Below, one piece after another: positions 20,616-32,600 of a DNA stretch of 64,000 bases. The position numbers were made by a program, and so were the translations under genes. Source of the DNA: Pleodorina starrii (taxonomy: Eukaryota > Chlorophyta > Chlorophyceae > Chlamydomonadales > Volvocaceae); contig BRXU01000055.1 in NCBI GenBank assembly GCA_030267565.1, positions 62,001 to 126,000 on the forward strand, written 5' to 3'. The notes under the pieces were generated by a model. It saw only the letters and a list, made by a program, of their open reading frames with translations. It did no database searches and was not told the origin of the DNA. Each line of letters starts with the position of its first letter. Position 1 is the first letter of the stretch.

Positions 20616-23600
20616 TCAGGCCATGCGGCAAGACACCTCGGGCTGCCCCTCCTCCTCCTCCTCCTCCTCCTCGCCCTCCTCCTCGTCCCCGGCGTCCCCA
20701 TCCCCGGCCGCCCCCCGCGCGCCGCGCCCCGCCACGATACCCCTGCCGTAAACCTGGCTCATGAACCGTTGCAGGAAGTGCGGGTCATCCGGCAGCGCGT
20801 CTCGCAGCACGTCTTGAAGCAACGAAAGCCTGTTTAACGGGGGCCTGTGCGCAAGGCATTGGGGGGGGACGGGGGCAGTGGGGGGCAGTGGGGGGAGGCG
20901 CGGGGGGACAGGGCGGGCGGGGTGGGCAGTGGCGGAGAGGGCGGCGATGGGGTGGGCTCGCGCAGTACAAGGGCGACGGTGTGCGAGCAGCGTGACACGA
21001 ACGTTTTGCAGGCAGACGAACAGAGGGCGATGACTGCAGGGAAGCCTGGACACACGACCTGGAGCCGGGGGAAGGGCCAACGGCTGCAACGCAGCGCGTG
21101 TTGCTAAACAAGCCTGGCAGCACGAGCGGCACGGCCGGGAATACGACGGAGTTGCCGCAGGAAGATTGCCATGCAATCCAAGCCGCAGCCGCAGCCGCAG
21201 CCGCAGCCGCAGCCACCATGTACACCGCGCGCGCTTTGCACCACGCCACCAGCACCTGCCGTATTCCCGCCCTCTACAGCATCTCCCCCCCCCGCCCCAC
21301 CTACCTGTACACGGTGGGCACTTCCTTCAAGCGAGCCTGGTTGCGCTCCACCACGGCCTCCAGCTCCTCCTGCAGCTCCGAAACCGCGGCGGCCGCCGGC
21401 CTGGCGTCGCGCGGCCACCACAGGCGGACCACGTTCTCGATGCCGCTGGTGGCCAGAACAGGCAACGTGGGGTGGCACTGCGAGGACAGCGAGGCCATGA
21501 CAGGACAGGGCAGGATAGGACAGCGCGCCGACACCGGGCGGACTTGGCGCACACGTCACATCACGCGTCCGGGTGGTTGAGTGGAGTGCGGTCGGGGAGG
21601 GGTGCCGAGCAAGGTGCTGTGTCTGCCTGTGCTGTGCTGTGCTGTGCTGCGCTGTGCTGTGCTGTGCTGTGCAGAATCTGTCATCCGCAAAAGGCCGCCA
21701 TCGCTGTCGGGTGCGAGACCTCGCCGCGCGATGGGCGTGGATCTGTGAGCTAAGCCGCACCCCACGTCCGCCCCCCCTGAAACGCGCTGGGGGGGCGGAC
21801 GTGGGCCACCACCGCCACCGCCACCGTTTCCCTCCCTCCCTCTCCCGCCCACCCACCTGCACGCAATTGGCGACGTCCTCATCCGCCGCCAGCGTCCGCA
21901 GCACCGCCCCGCTGTCCGCGTCGTACAGGAACACCCGCCCGCAGTCGCTGCCGGCCGCCACCACCCGGTCGTCACTGCCGATAAAGTTCACCTCCTTGAT
22001 GTCTGGGGGGAGGGTGGGGGGGGTTTGGGGTTTTAGGGTTTTAGGGTTTTAAGGGGACGGAGGAGGCGAGGCGAATCGAGGCAGGCCAGGCCAACAAGGC
22101 GTAACAGCGAAGGGTAAAAGCGTGAAGGCTAAGAGCGAGTCCTTCACCACCCCTCCAGATCCCCCCGCTACCCGCCAGAGTACGCACGGACATCCCCGCA
22201 GTCCCTTCGACCTACCCCTCTCCCCCCAAGCTCCACGACCCCTCTCCACATGTCCGACTTCCCGCGGTAACCTTCCCGAATCCATCCAGGCGTCCGAGCC
22301 GCCCCAGCCTTCAGCCATGAACACCGTGACCGCGGAACACCCTTCCCCCGCCCCCGCCCCTTGCCCCCGCCACACCCACACCCACATCCACTGCCTCTCA
22401 CGCCCCTGCGCCCTCACCCGTCTGCATGTTGCACTGCCCCACGTAGCGCTGCACCATCCGCCGGCCCCCCGGACTGCCGCCCCAGGCGCCAGGCACGTGC
22501 CGCGCCGCCGACGGGACCTGGCCCCGACTCCCGCTGCCACTCCGGGTCGCCTCCCCGGGGGGCCGACAGGAGGCGGAGGGGCCCGCCGGAGTGCTGACGC
22601 ATGCACCATCGCCGCCGCCGCCGCCGCCTCCGTCGCTGCCGCTGCCGGTACTCGCCAGCTCCATTGCCCGCGCGTAGCTGCACCGGAGGCAGGGTGGGGT
22701 CACGACAGGTGCGGTGGTCAGGGGTGACACAACGGCGCTACAGATGGCAGTCCGGGGAGAGTGGGAGATCCCCCCACCAGGTGGGATACGGACGGGCACA
22801 CGCAAGAGCTGTGTAGACACACGCCCAGTAGCCCCACCTGTTGAGCAACCGGGCTGGGGCAGGTCAAACGCATGTCGGCTGCTGTATCTCGGGTACTTTC
22901 CGTTCCGTGTTTGGCCTCTGTAAAGGAACCCGACTGGAAAGCCGCAGGCGCTACCCACTAACCCACCCACCCACCTACCCAACCGACAACCCAACAACCC
23001 AACCACCCACCCAGCCACACCTCCCCGCCCCCCCCCCCAGCCCAACCCAGCGGCAGTACTCACTACTGCAGAAACAGCTCCAGGTCGGGGTCCTCCTCCG
23101 CGCAATCGCGCTCCAGGGAGGACATCCCTTCATCGTCATCCTCGCTGCCGTACTCGTCTTCCGACCAGAGCCGCGGCGGCCCCTCCTCCTCCTCCTCCTC
23201 ATCTCCCGGACCGTCATCCCCAAGCAGAAACAGCCGCCGGACCTCCGCCTCCTCCTCCTCCGCCGCCTCCCGCACGCCCTCCAGGCCGCCCTCCACCTCC
23301 CCCGGCGTCGCCGGACCCGGAGGCGCCGAGTCGCCGCGCTGCTCGGCCCCCGGCGCCGCCGCCGCCGCCGCCGCACCCCCCGGCGGTTCCGCAGAGCCGT
23401 TCACTGCTGCCGCTGTCGTCGCCTCCGCCGGCCCGGCAGCGTCCGTCATTGGGTCCGGAAGTTCCGCCGCGAAGCCCGGGCCAGCAGCGACCTCGTCAGC
23501 GGCAGCGTCTGCAGACTCCGCCGCGGGGCAGGGCAGCGGCGGTGGCGGTGGCGGCGGCGGCCCGATTTCCGGCTCCTCCACTTCCATCGGCGCCGCGCCG

Positions 23601-26600
23601 TCAGCTGCGAGCTTGTCGCCCGATGCGCTGATCATGCTGCTGGAAGGCTCAGCCGCCGCTACCGCCGCCGCCGCTGCAGTTGTTTGCTCCGCTGCGGCAG
23701 CGCTGGCGGCCGCTGCCGCACTGGCTGCCGCGGCGGCCGCACTGGGCCCGGACGCAGCGCTCCTTCGTGCTGGTGTTGCAGCGGCGGCTGCAGCGGTGGC
23801 AGAGACGCTGGTACCTGCCGCGTCGACGTCGGCGTCGACGTCGGCGGCTGCGGTTCGGGGCCGCCGGCTCCTCGGCGGCGGCGAGGTGGCCCCCCGCCGC
23901 GGCGTCCGGGCAAGGGCCTCCTGCGCAACAACGCAAGCAAGCAGCAGAGGCCAGCCAGCCAGGATCCGCCACCCGAAGGCGCCAGGGTACGGTGCTTCAC
24001 CGCCGCGGTCCAGGCAAGGCAACTGCGCCGCATCATCAAGCCCTTTCAGCCTGGCCCCCACCGCCTGCTGGTGGTTGGTCCGTCAAGTCGCCCCCCCGGG
24101 CAGCACCCCCTCCGGGCTCCGGCCTATACGTGGATAACCCCCCGGGCAGCACTCCCTCTGCCCCGCCCCGCCCCGCCCCCTCTGCGCCTCTCTGGCCATT
24201 TGGACGTGTTAGTAACCCCCAGGATGGGCGCAAGTACTGCGAACCGCCCGCATCCCGGGCCCCCGCTGCAGTTCCTTTCCTATTTACCCCCCTGGCCCCA
24301 AACCCCGCCCCTTCCCCCCATCCCGCGCCCCGCACACCTCCGCCCCCGCACCCCTCACCGCCGCGCGCTGCATCCTCCTCCGCTCCTGCTGCTGCCGCCT
24401 TGCCTCGTACAGCCGGCGGCGCTCGGCCACTGCGGTCCGCAGCTGCCCCGTCAGCTTGGCCACGTCGGCGGTGCGGCCGGGGAAGCAGCGACAGAACTCG
24501 TCCACCGCCGTCAGACCGCACTGCGGAGCGGAAGCGGGCCGGGCCGGGCAGGTCAAGGGACGGCGTGTGTGTGTGTGTGTGGGGGGGGGGGGGAAGGTCC
24601 CGAGGTTCTGATGAGGTTCTGCCCGCCCTCACCTGGTACTGCTGCAGCCGCTGTAGCGCCTGAATGCGGCTGAGGAAGGCGCGGCTGCAGCCCTCGTCCA
24701 GGGTCACCGCCGTGTCGCAGTCGCGAAGTGCCAGAGCGTCATCGCCCACCCAGTCACGTTGCAGCAGGGCCTCTGTCCGGGAGGACGAGCAGGAGGAGGA
24801 CGAGCAGGAGGAGGACGAGCAGGAGGAGGAGGAGGAGGAGGAGGAGGGGGAGGAGGAGGAGGGGGAGGAGGAGGGAGGGAGGGAGGGAACAGGCGGGGCC
24901 AAGGGCGCAGGGTGCGAATGAGCGGAGCGACAACCCCCCCTCTCCAAAGGATGTTGAGGGCCCCGGCCTATACGTGGATAACCCCCCCGAGGAACCCCAC
25001 GAGGAAGCGTGCAGTGCGAAAGGGACCACGGCTTCCCTCGCCACAACCCAGCCAGGGCACCCAGATAACCACCGGGATAAGCATGAGGGATGAAGCCCGC
25101 AGGTGGGTGGGCAGATACGGTAAAACAAAGAAATGAGCAGCCAACCGCACTTCGGCCGCCCCCGCAGCGCCCCACGGAGGCTGACTCACCTGCTCGCAGC
25201 GCGTACAACAACGCCGCCCCGGGGGCAAAGTACAGCGCATCCGAGAAGGCCGCCACCGCCGCCGGCCACCGGCGCTCGAAGGTGGCGGCATTGCCGCGGG
25301 CCTTGGCCTCCTCGGCGCGCGGCGGCAACGGAACGCTGCGGCGGAGCGGCGGAGCGGTAAACGGAAAGCCGGCATCGTCGCTCAACACCGCCACAATATG
25401 CTACATCTTATTGGCATGGTGGCGGTGGCGGACAAGTGCACCCGGGGGGGGGGCCGCGCGAGGAACCTGATGTGGCGCCCCACATCCACAATTCCACATC
25501 CACATAGACATCGACATAGACATCGCGAGACATCGCGACACACCGTGACGTTTGGAGACGAACCCCAACTGGGGGCTGCAGCGCACACTTGCGATGCCGT
25601 GCACAGCGACGGCTCACGGGGGTCTGCGCTGTCAAAACGACAGCGGGCTGGGCTAGATGTCCCTGCCGCTGCCACTGCTGCTGGAGTGACCGTGCTGGAG
25701 TGACCGTGCTGTAGTCGATGGTGGCCGGGCGCTGACCAGGGGACCAAGCCGCGGCGCTTGGCCCCCCAACCCCCCCCCCCAACACACACACATACAAGCG
25801 ACGGACGGGGGTCTGCTCGCACCTGTTGCTGCTGCCACCGCCGCTGCGTCCCGACCACCCCGGGCGTCCCTGCGACGACCCCTCCGCCGCCGCCTTCCCC
25901 CGGGCACCTGCGCGGTCACCTGCCACCACCACCATGGACCCCGGGCGGCCCGGCAGCCGGCGCGGCGCGGCGGCCGGTGGCTGCGGGAACATTGCCGCCA
26001 TGTCTCCCGCGGCGGTGATGTCGAAGCAGTAGGCGTGGTCCCCGTGGTATGTGGTCACCACCTGGCGAACCGGCGAGGGAGGGAGGCAGGCAGGGACGGC
26101 AGGGGGCTTGGGGTTTTGCTGTGTTTGCTGTGGAGGTCCTGCTACCCGGGGTGTGTGTGTAAAAGAACGTACGTAAGTTGGGGTGGCAGCACGCCGTCAG
26201 TGGGGCTTGGGGGGGAACGCAGTAAAGCAGTGCAGTGCAGTGTGGTGCGGTGCAGAGGTAGGGCCAGCGGCAGAACCCCCAATGCCCCAACTCCCAGCCG
26301 CTGCTGCTGCCGCTGCGGCTGCCGCGGCCTCGCCGCGTCCACTCCCGCCCCCCCCCCCCGCACCAACGTCGCCTCACTTCCTTCATCCGCTGAGGTTCAT
26401 GTCAGTAACCCCCGCCCCCCTCCCCGCCCCCCTCCCCGCCCCCTCCCCGCCCCCCCGGGCCCCCGGGCCCCGCTCCGCCCCGCCCACCTTGTCTCCCCGG
26501 TTTGAGAAGGACACATAGGTTGCGGGCCCCCTGCCGTGTCGGGCCCCCGCCGCCAGCGGCATGTGGGGGGGCGCCAGCAGCATCACCGCGGGAGTGGCGC

Positions 26601-29301
26601 CGCTGCGCTTCCAGTGCCCGGTGCCCAGCTTGCGGCGGTCGTACAGGCGGATGTGCGGATCGGTGCCGGCGACGGCCATCAGGTGCGGGTGGGCCTGGGG
26701 GTTTAGGGTTTCGGCAGCAGCAGGGGGGGTGTGGGGAGAGGGGTTTCGGAGCGGGAAGTCGGGAGGGTGTTGAGCGGCGGCCTTTGGCAACACGATAGCC
26801 TTCGGACGACTAGTGGACAGTGATCCCAAATAATGGCATATAATACCGGATTGTGCTGTGCTGGTGGGTGGGTAATTAGAACGGCCCGGGGCGAGGGAAC
26901 GCAACGCTCTCGGGTGGGTGACCCAGACCTCAAATGAACGGGTCGACGCGAATTTCAAAGCGGATTCGGAATCCTGGGGGACGGTGCAAGTGCAGCCGCA
27001 GGCGGCGTACTCCACAAGGGGCGCACTCCGGCGCCGCCGCGACTCAATATTGCAGCCATAGTCCCATCCACCTGGGCTTCAGCCCTCCCTCCCTCTCCCT
27101 CCCTCCCTCCCTCCCTCCTTCCCTCCCTCTCCCCCCCCCCCCCGCCCCACCTTGTTGATGTCCAGGCTCTTGACCTGCACGGTTCGGTGGCCGTCACGGA
27201 CCTGGAGGGGTGAGGAGGGGGAGGGAGGGGAGGTGGGGGGGCGGCAAGCGTCGCAAGGGGGACACCGTTGCAGGCTGGTGGCGGGCTGATGTCATGGCCT
27301 GCCGCCGCCGCTGCTATGGCGTCAAGTCGGGCGGTCCTAGTACACTTCCAGCCAGCTCTGCAACGCATCCCATCCTTTCCGCTTGGCTGCCCCTCTTGCT
27401 GGCTCTGTCTCATTGCTGCCCGGTGGGCTCGTGAAGCCTCACTACCGCCCCACCACCCGGCCGCTCAGATCAGCTCAGCCAGTCCACCCTCCAGCGCCCC
27501 CCCCACCCCACCCCCCACCCCCCACCCCCCACCTGCTACCTGACCTGCATGAACACCGTCGGGCTCTCCCACTTGTCCTGGTTGGGCACCCGCGTGTCGT
27601 ACTGCCGTACGTCACCGTCCTCGCCGCCCGACCAGAAGTTGTGCGGGTTCATGGGCTCCACCTTGACATCCTGGTGCCACCCAAGTTCGGCCGATTACCG
27701 GGAGGGGATTCGGAACTTGGGGGGGGGATTCGGAATTGGGGGGGCGGCGGCAGCAGGGCTTACCCGAATGGCGAACTTGGGTCGCCCGCCCTTGTAAATT
27801 CGAAAAGCCTGAACAGCACACAGGCCTCCCTCCCTCCATACCAGCCCGCACAAGCCCAGCCCGCCCGCCATACCAGCCCGCCCGCCCGCGGCTACGCACC
27901 TTGACCCGGTCCTTATGCGACAGGTAGACCTTGGTGCGAGGATTCACCACCTTCAGATGCGGGTTGGCGGACCCCCCCGTGCGTCGCCGCATCGCAGGCG
28001 CACCGCCGCCGCCGGCGGCGGAGCCCTGGCACCCGGCGGCGCGCGCGCCCACCGCCGCCACCGCCCCCGGCGACGCCTCCAGATCGTGCAGCTGCACCGT
28101 GTTGTCCATTGCGGCCGTCACGATGCGCCGGTCGCCGGTGCAGGGCAGGAACTGGCAGCCGAAGATGTTGGCGCGGTGCTCGGTGGAGAGCGCCAGGGGG
28201 GCCCGCCCCACGTCGGGGTAGTGCCAAATGATGGCCTGCGCGCACCGGGCGGGGAGGAGGGGGGCGGGGGGCCTCAGGGGTTTTCGCTGCGGGTAGATTG
28301 CGATCTGGTGCTGTGCGATCTTGCCAGGCAGGCGCGAGGCGTGGATCTGGGTTTGGTGCGGGCCGTGGGGGACTGGGTGTGAAAGGCAAGCTGAGCAGCA
28401 GGGGCGATGGCGTTTGGATGGGTTTGGGGCGGGATGGGAGGAAGAGCCGCATGGCAGGGTGGATGGGTTTGGGGCGGGATGGGAGGAAGAGCCGCATGGC
28501 AGGGTGGATGGGTTTGGGGCGGGATGGGAGGAAGAGCCGCATGGCAGGGTGGATGGGTTTGGGGCGGGATGGGAGGAAGAGCCGCATGGCAGGGTGGACG
28601 CATGGCAGGACTTTCTTGCTGGTGCACCCGAAGGGCGGGGTAGGAAGGAAATGTGCAACCGCCCGAGTTCGGCGCATGCGTATGCCAGCAGGAAGATTTC
28701 TCCCCGGTTAGCTTGCGTGCTTGTGAAGCAACGGTCTCGGACGGCAGTCGGCCGTCGTGGATGGGTTTTGGACGCGATGGACGGATACCGACCCGTGTAG
28801 TACCGGCACCTTGCACATCTACATTTACATCACAACGCGACCCTGAACCTGACCAAGAGAGCTATTTGGAATAAGACGTACCCGCCTATCGTCGGAGCCG
28901 GAGACAAGGAGGGAGCCATCGGCGTTCCAACCCAGGCGGTTAACGCAACCTTCGTGTCCCTCATAGGTGTGCCCAACACTCAGCTTGCTCGCAAAGTGAG
29001 CAGGAAAGTGAAGGCTGCGCTGAAACGCCAGAGCATCCTGGGCATGCACGAGAGAACACGAGCGGCATACGGGAGGCAATTGCTGGCCTTCGCCAAGGGC
29101 GATAGCGCAGTGCCAGGCTTTCCATAAAGGCATACGGCAGCCTATTGCAGGGCAGAGGCTTCTTGGGGCGATGAACGCTGCATCAGCGATACGGCGAAAG
29201 GCAACGTGTCGAAAGGCAACGCTTTCTCTCACCTCTCGCCCGACAATACCCCGCTCCCTGGCCAACAGAAGCCGTTGCAGGCAAGTTGGTGTCGAGGACA
29301 T
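20616..29301 (-). CDS. WDTC1: WD40 + TPR protein, WDTC1/ADP/ASG2 family (DDB1-CUL4 substrate receptor), 16 exons, 1,108 aa
   Basis: Family members are DCAF substrate receptors of CUL4-DDB1 ubiquitin ligases (animal WDTC1, plant ASG2). Exons, minus strand: 29301-29233, 29037-28882, 28235-27900, 27808-27764, 27670-27545, 27201-27151, 26694-26488, 26061-25823, 25335-25190, 24772-24633, 24520-24359, 23920-23064, 22677-22418, 22002-21857, 21477-21305, 20829-20616. All introns are GT..AG and the phases close over 3,327 nt. Residues 24-330 hold N-terminal WD40 repeats (EGHEGCVNRLGWNADGSLL, TEHRANIFGCQFLP, NFWSGGEDGDVRQYD, PHIRLYDRRKL). Residues 410-505 are TPRs (AEEAKARGNAATFERRW, ALALRDCDTAV). Residues 930-1038 return to WD40 (DIKEVNFIGSDDRVVAAGSD, LPVLATSGIENVVRLW). 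About 285 Ala/acidic residues separate the TPRs from the last WD repeats, longer than the animal spacer. The acidic C-terminus replaces the usual short tail. The start is the first ATG, in the position of the plant N-terminus. The symbol is by homology. Confidence 0.93.
22031..22046 (+). repeat. Two telomere-type TTTTAGGG octamers in an intron
   Basis: Two perfect copies of TTTTAGGG are flanked by degenerate copies (GGTTTGGGG, TTTTAAGGGG). They sit 30-45 bases upstream of the exon 14 acceptor of the WD40-TPR gene (intron 22417-22003). On the sense strand they read CCCTAAAA, so they may double as pyrimidine tract or branch region. Confidence 0.8.
24119..24143. repeat. 25-bp dispersed repeat, copy 1
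   Basis: The string beginning CCGGCCTATACGTGG and ending GATAACCCCCC occurs here, in intron 11 of the WD40-TPR gene. It recurs in the same orientation at 24963-24987 in intron 9. Confidence 0.85.
24781..24890. repeat. GAGGAG/GAGCAGGAG simple repeat in intron 9
   Basis: A purine-rich trinucleotide tract within intron 9 of the WD40-TPR gene. On the gene sense strand it is CTC-rich and lies just upstream of the exon 10 acceptor at 24773, so it serves as an unusually long pyrimidine tract. It opens artefactual Glu-rich frames. Confidence 0.85.
24963..24987. repeat. 25-bp dispersed repeat, copy 2
   Basis: Identical over 25 bp to 24119-24143. It lies in intron 9 (25189-24773), 844 bp from the other copy. 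The sequences flanking the two copies differ. Confidence 0.85.
28417..28596. repeat. 45-bp minisatellite, four copies, intron 2
   Basis: Four near-perfect tandem 45-bp units start at 28417, 28462, 28507 and 28552, inside intron 2 (28881-28236) of the WD40-TPR gene. The unit begins GATGGGTTTGGGGCGGG and ends CATGGCAGGGTG. Confidence 0.95.
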
Positions 29302-29667
29302 GTTCTAGATAAGTAACCTATCCCTCAACTGAAAGGTCTGCGAGCACTTCAAGCATCCTGGAATCAGAAGCTGTGCTATGAAACGTGAGTTCAACAACAA
29401 CGTTTGTATTTAGGTGACAAGCCCTGTCCACTTCAGGGCCCAAGCCCCGAGGGCCCGAAATCCCGGAATCTACGGCACTCCAACCGAAAACCCTCTTACC
29501 GGCTCGCAGCTTGTCAGCTCATCTAAGACCGGGAGTTTCTTGCAGCCATGCAGCCATGCTTATATGTTCAGGCATGTAACTTCAAGCGTATTTGACTTTG
29601 CACGCGAACGCGCAACATTACTATAATTATATAATGGCGTAGCGGAAGCACCACCTTACACGTCGCC
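29302..29667. promoter_or_regulatory. Divergent promoter between the WDTC1-like and PLA I-like genes
   Basis: Only 366 bp separate the two opposed start codons, so both 5' UTRs and core promoters must share this spacer. An AT-rich string TATAATTATATAAT at 29622-29635 stands out from the GC-rich surroundings. It lies about 33 bases before the plus-strand ATG, either as a TATA-like element or in the leader. A GGGCCC-containing inverted motif lies near 29437-29455. No transcript data are available here. Confidence 0.55.
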
Positions 29668-32600
29668 ATGTTCACAAGGCGCGTATACAGCTTTAAACTT
29701 ATCTTGGAATATGGCAAAGATAGCCTTGCGGAGCAGGCCCCGCTCCTGCCAGGCGGTCAAGTGAGACTAACGAAGGCGTTTGCCACGCTTGAGTTCGAGT
29801 TTAACAGCGAAGAGAGCGAGGCGAATGTTCTGGAGCGCTTCACCCAGGCGAAAAGCAGGATTGCTTTCGATCGGTTGGAGGAGCGGGTGGTGCTGAAGCT
29901 CACCGACGATGGTTGCCAACGCGTCAGTGCCAAGCTCTCCATCGCCTGCATGTCTCCGGTGCTGCGGTCCATGCAGGTCACGCGCACGTCAACCGCAGGT
30001 GTGGTTGTACGGCGTTTGAGGGACCGGGCTTTGCTCGATGTCATCCGCCCCAGCCGCTGATTGCACCCCAGATATTGGCTGGCGGAGTGGCAATCGCAAC
30101 TGACTCCGCCTCGAGATCCTAAACGAGGGCAGAGGGGCTGCCGACGGGCTGGAGTCAGGGAAGCGGGGGCCTGCCGACTGCCAAGGCGCCCTGCTCCCCT
30201 CTCCACCCTGAGCCCCTCTGCCCAGCAAAAAGTGCGGTTGCATAAAGTGAAATTGCACCGCAAAGAAAAGCATCATCAAGCATTCCACATTGCGTGCTGC
30301 GTGGCCGAAGCCAAGCGGCTGCGACGGGGGGTGGCGAGATACCAGCGTGATACCCGCGTGATACCAGTTGGCCCCGCCTCTTCCCAAACCCGCGACGGCC
30401 ATCCTTCATGCGGCCCTCCTCCCTTCTTCCTTGCGGGCTTTCTCCAGCGACGTGCACTTCTTCCCTCCCCGCCGGATTCACGGTTCCTTCCCCTCCGGCC
30501 TCCTCGCCGACGTGCCTCCCCGACGTGCCCGGCCGGCAGGCTCGGTCCCCGAGGCGCTGCTGACGGCCCTCCTGAAGCACTGCGACCTCTCGGGGGTGTG
30601 GAAGCTGCGCGGCGCGGATGGCTTTGGCAACTTCTGGTGCAGGTACGGTACCGGTACGCTCTTTGGCGGGGGTGGGGTGGGGTGGGGTGTCGATGCCTGC
30701 ACGCCCAAATCACACGGCGGGTCGTGCAGCACGGCTGCGCGCTGCTCAAACCTCGCCCTGCCCCACTCCTCTAGCTGGCCCCGCAAACCGCGTGTCGCAC
30801 CTTGCCTGGTCCCCGGCCCCCCCAACCCAAACCCTTTCCTCCGGTTCGTCTTTACTTATCCCCCCAAACCCCTTGCACCACTCTCTCCCTTCCCCGCCCC
30901 CCCGCCCCCCAGCTGCTGCGAGGTCCGCAGCTGGCGCAGCCTGGCCAACATGAACCTCTCCTCCTGCGGCCTCACCTCGCTGCCGCCCGCGCTCAGCTCG
31001 CTGGTGACGCTGCGCATCCTGCGCCTCTCCCACAACAAGCTGACCAGTCTGCCGGCGGAGGTGTCGGCGCTGACGGCGCTGGAGGTGCTGGCCGCCGACC
31101 ACAACTTGCTGGTTTCGGTGCCGGGTGAGTCGCGGCACCCGCCCCGCCCCGCCCCGCCCTGCCCTGCCTTACCCCCTTTTCCCCCCGTACTACACTGCAC
31201 TACTGCACTGCACTGTACTGCCATGGGAAGGGGTTATATCGAGTGCAATGTGTCATCGACTGCGATTCGTCGTTTGGTCGGGTTGCAGCAACCGGAGGAG
31301 GGCAGGCGGCGCTACACAGAGGGGAGGGGAGGGGAGGGGAGGGGAGGGGAGGGGTGTCGGGGGAGCGGCGTCGGCGCGCCGCCGTGGGGGCGTTCTGTCT
31401 GGGTCGCGTCGCTCGGCCGCCTGTGCGCCTTCATCACCCCTCCGTTGCGGGAGCTTGGAGGCAGCCGGAGCTCCGCGACCGGCTCCTCCTCCGCCCCGCC
31501 CCGAACGCCGTCTCCGCGAACGCCGTCTCCTGCTCCGCTGCGATTTTTTCTTTATACCCCGCCCCGATTAACTTGACCCGGTGGCCGGTGCCCCTTCCTT
31601 CCGCCCCGCCCCTCCCCCACCCGTCCGTCCTCCCCAGCCCCCTCTTCCCTACCCAGACTCCTTGCCTTCACCCCCTCCCCTTCCTCCAACGCTTTCCCAC
31701 CACGCGTGTCAGCCTGTCAGCTCGCCTGCTTCCTGACCCCCTCCCTCCTGTCCGGTACTGCTGAACGTCGCCTCCGCCCCTCCCTTGCGCTGTCTACCTT
31801 ACTGCTGAACGTCGCCCCTCCGTTGCGCCGTGTTTCTTATCAACCCTCCCCCCCCCTTGTCGTGTTTCCTGGTGGCCAGCCGAGCTGCGCTTCTGCTCCT
31901 CGCTGCTGCATCTGGAGCTGGAGGACAACCGACTGGCCCGACCCGTGCTGGACCTGCGCGCGCTGTCCAATCTGGTGTCGTTGCAGCTGTACGGCAATCC
32001 GTTGGAATACCTGCCGGAGCTTAGCCCCGCCTCGGCGCTCAGGTCGCTCAGTCTGGCCAACGTGAGGATCATGGCGGACGCGCCGTACAGCAGGTACGGG
32101 ATCGTCCAATATGGATGGGGGGGACAGGCCGGAGCCCGTGAACGGTACAGGGGAGGAAGAGGGAGCGGGTGGGGGGAGGTAGCTGAAAAATGCGGCGGCG
32201 TGGGAGAGGGAGGAAGAGAGGGGGGGAGGGAGGGAGGTCAGGGCGCGATGGTGCCCCGATGCATTTGTGGTCCTGCGTGTGTGGGTGTTGGGCGGCCGTC
32301 AGTTGAAGGTGCCGGCGTGTCTCGACAGAATTGCAAGCTGGAAGGTCCCGTATAGTGGGAACGCCCCCCCCTCCCCTTGCACAGCACTCGACCGGCCGCC
32401 TTGCCTCTCCCTGCTCCATGAGGGCCCTCACACGCCGGCATGCCTCTGGCCTCTGGGCTGCGCGCGAACCAATCTACCGACCCTGCGGCATACATCGGCA
32501 GCCTAAGCCTCAGCCCAAGCCTGAGCCCCAGCCCGGCACCCTCCTCCCGCTGCGCCGGCCCCACCTGTCACCTCTGCGTTGCTCCTTCCCCTGCTCTCAG

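Noticed and set aside
24664..24921. Glu/Asp-rich plus-strand frames over the GAGGAG tract
   Set aside because: The tract lies in an intron of the minus-strand WDTC1-like gene and the frames are simple-repeat artefacts.
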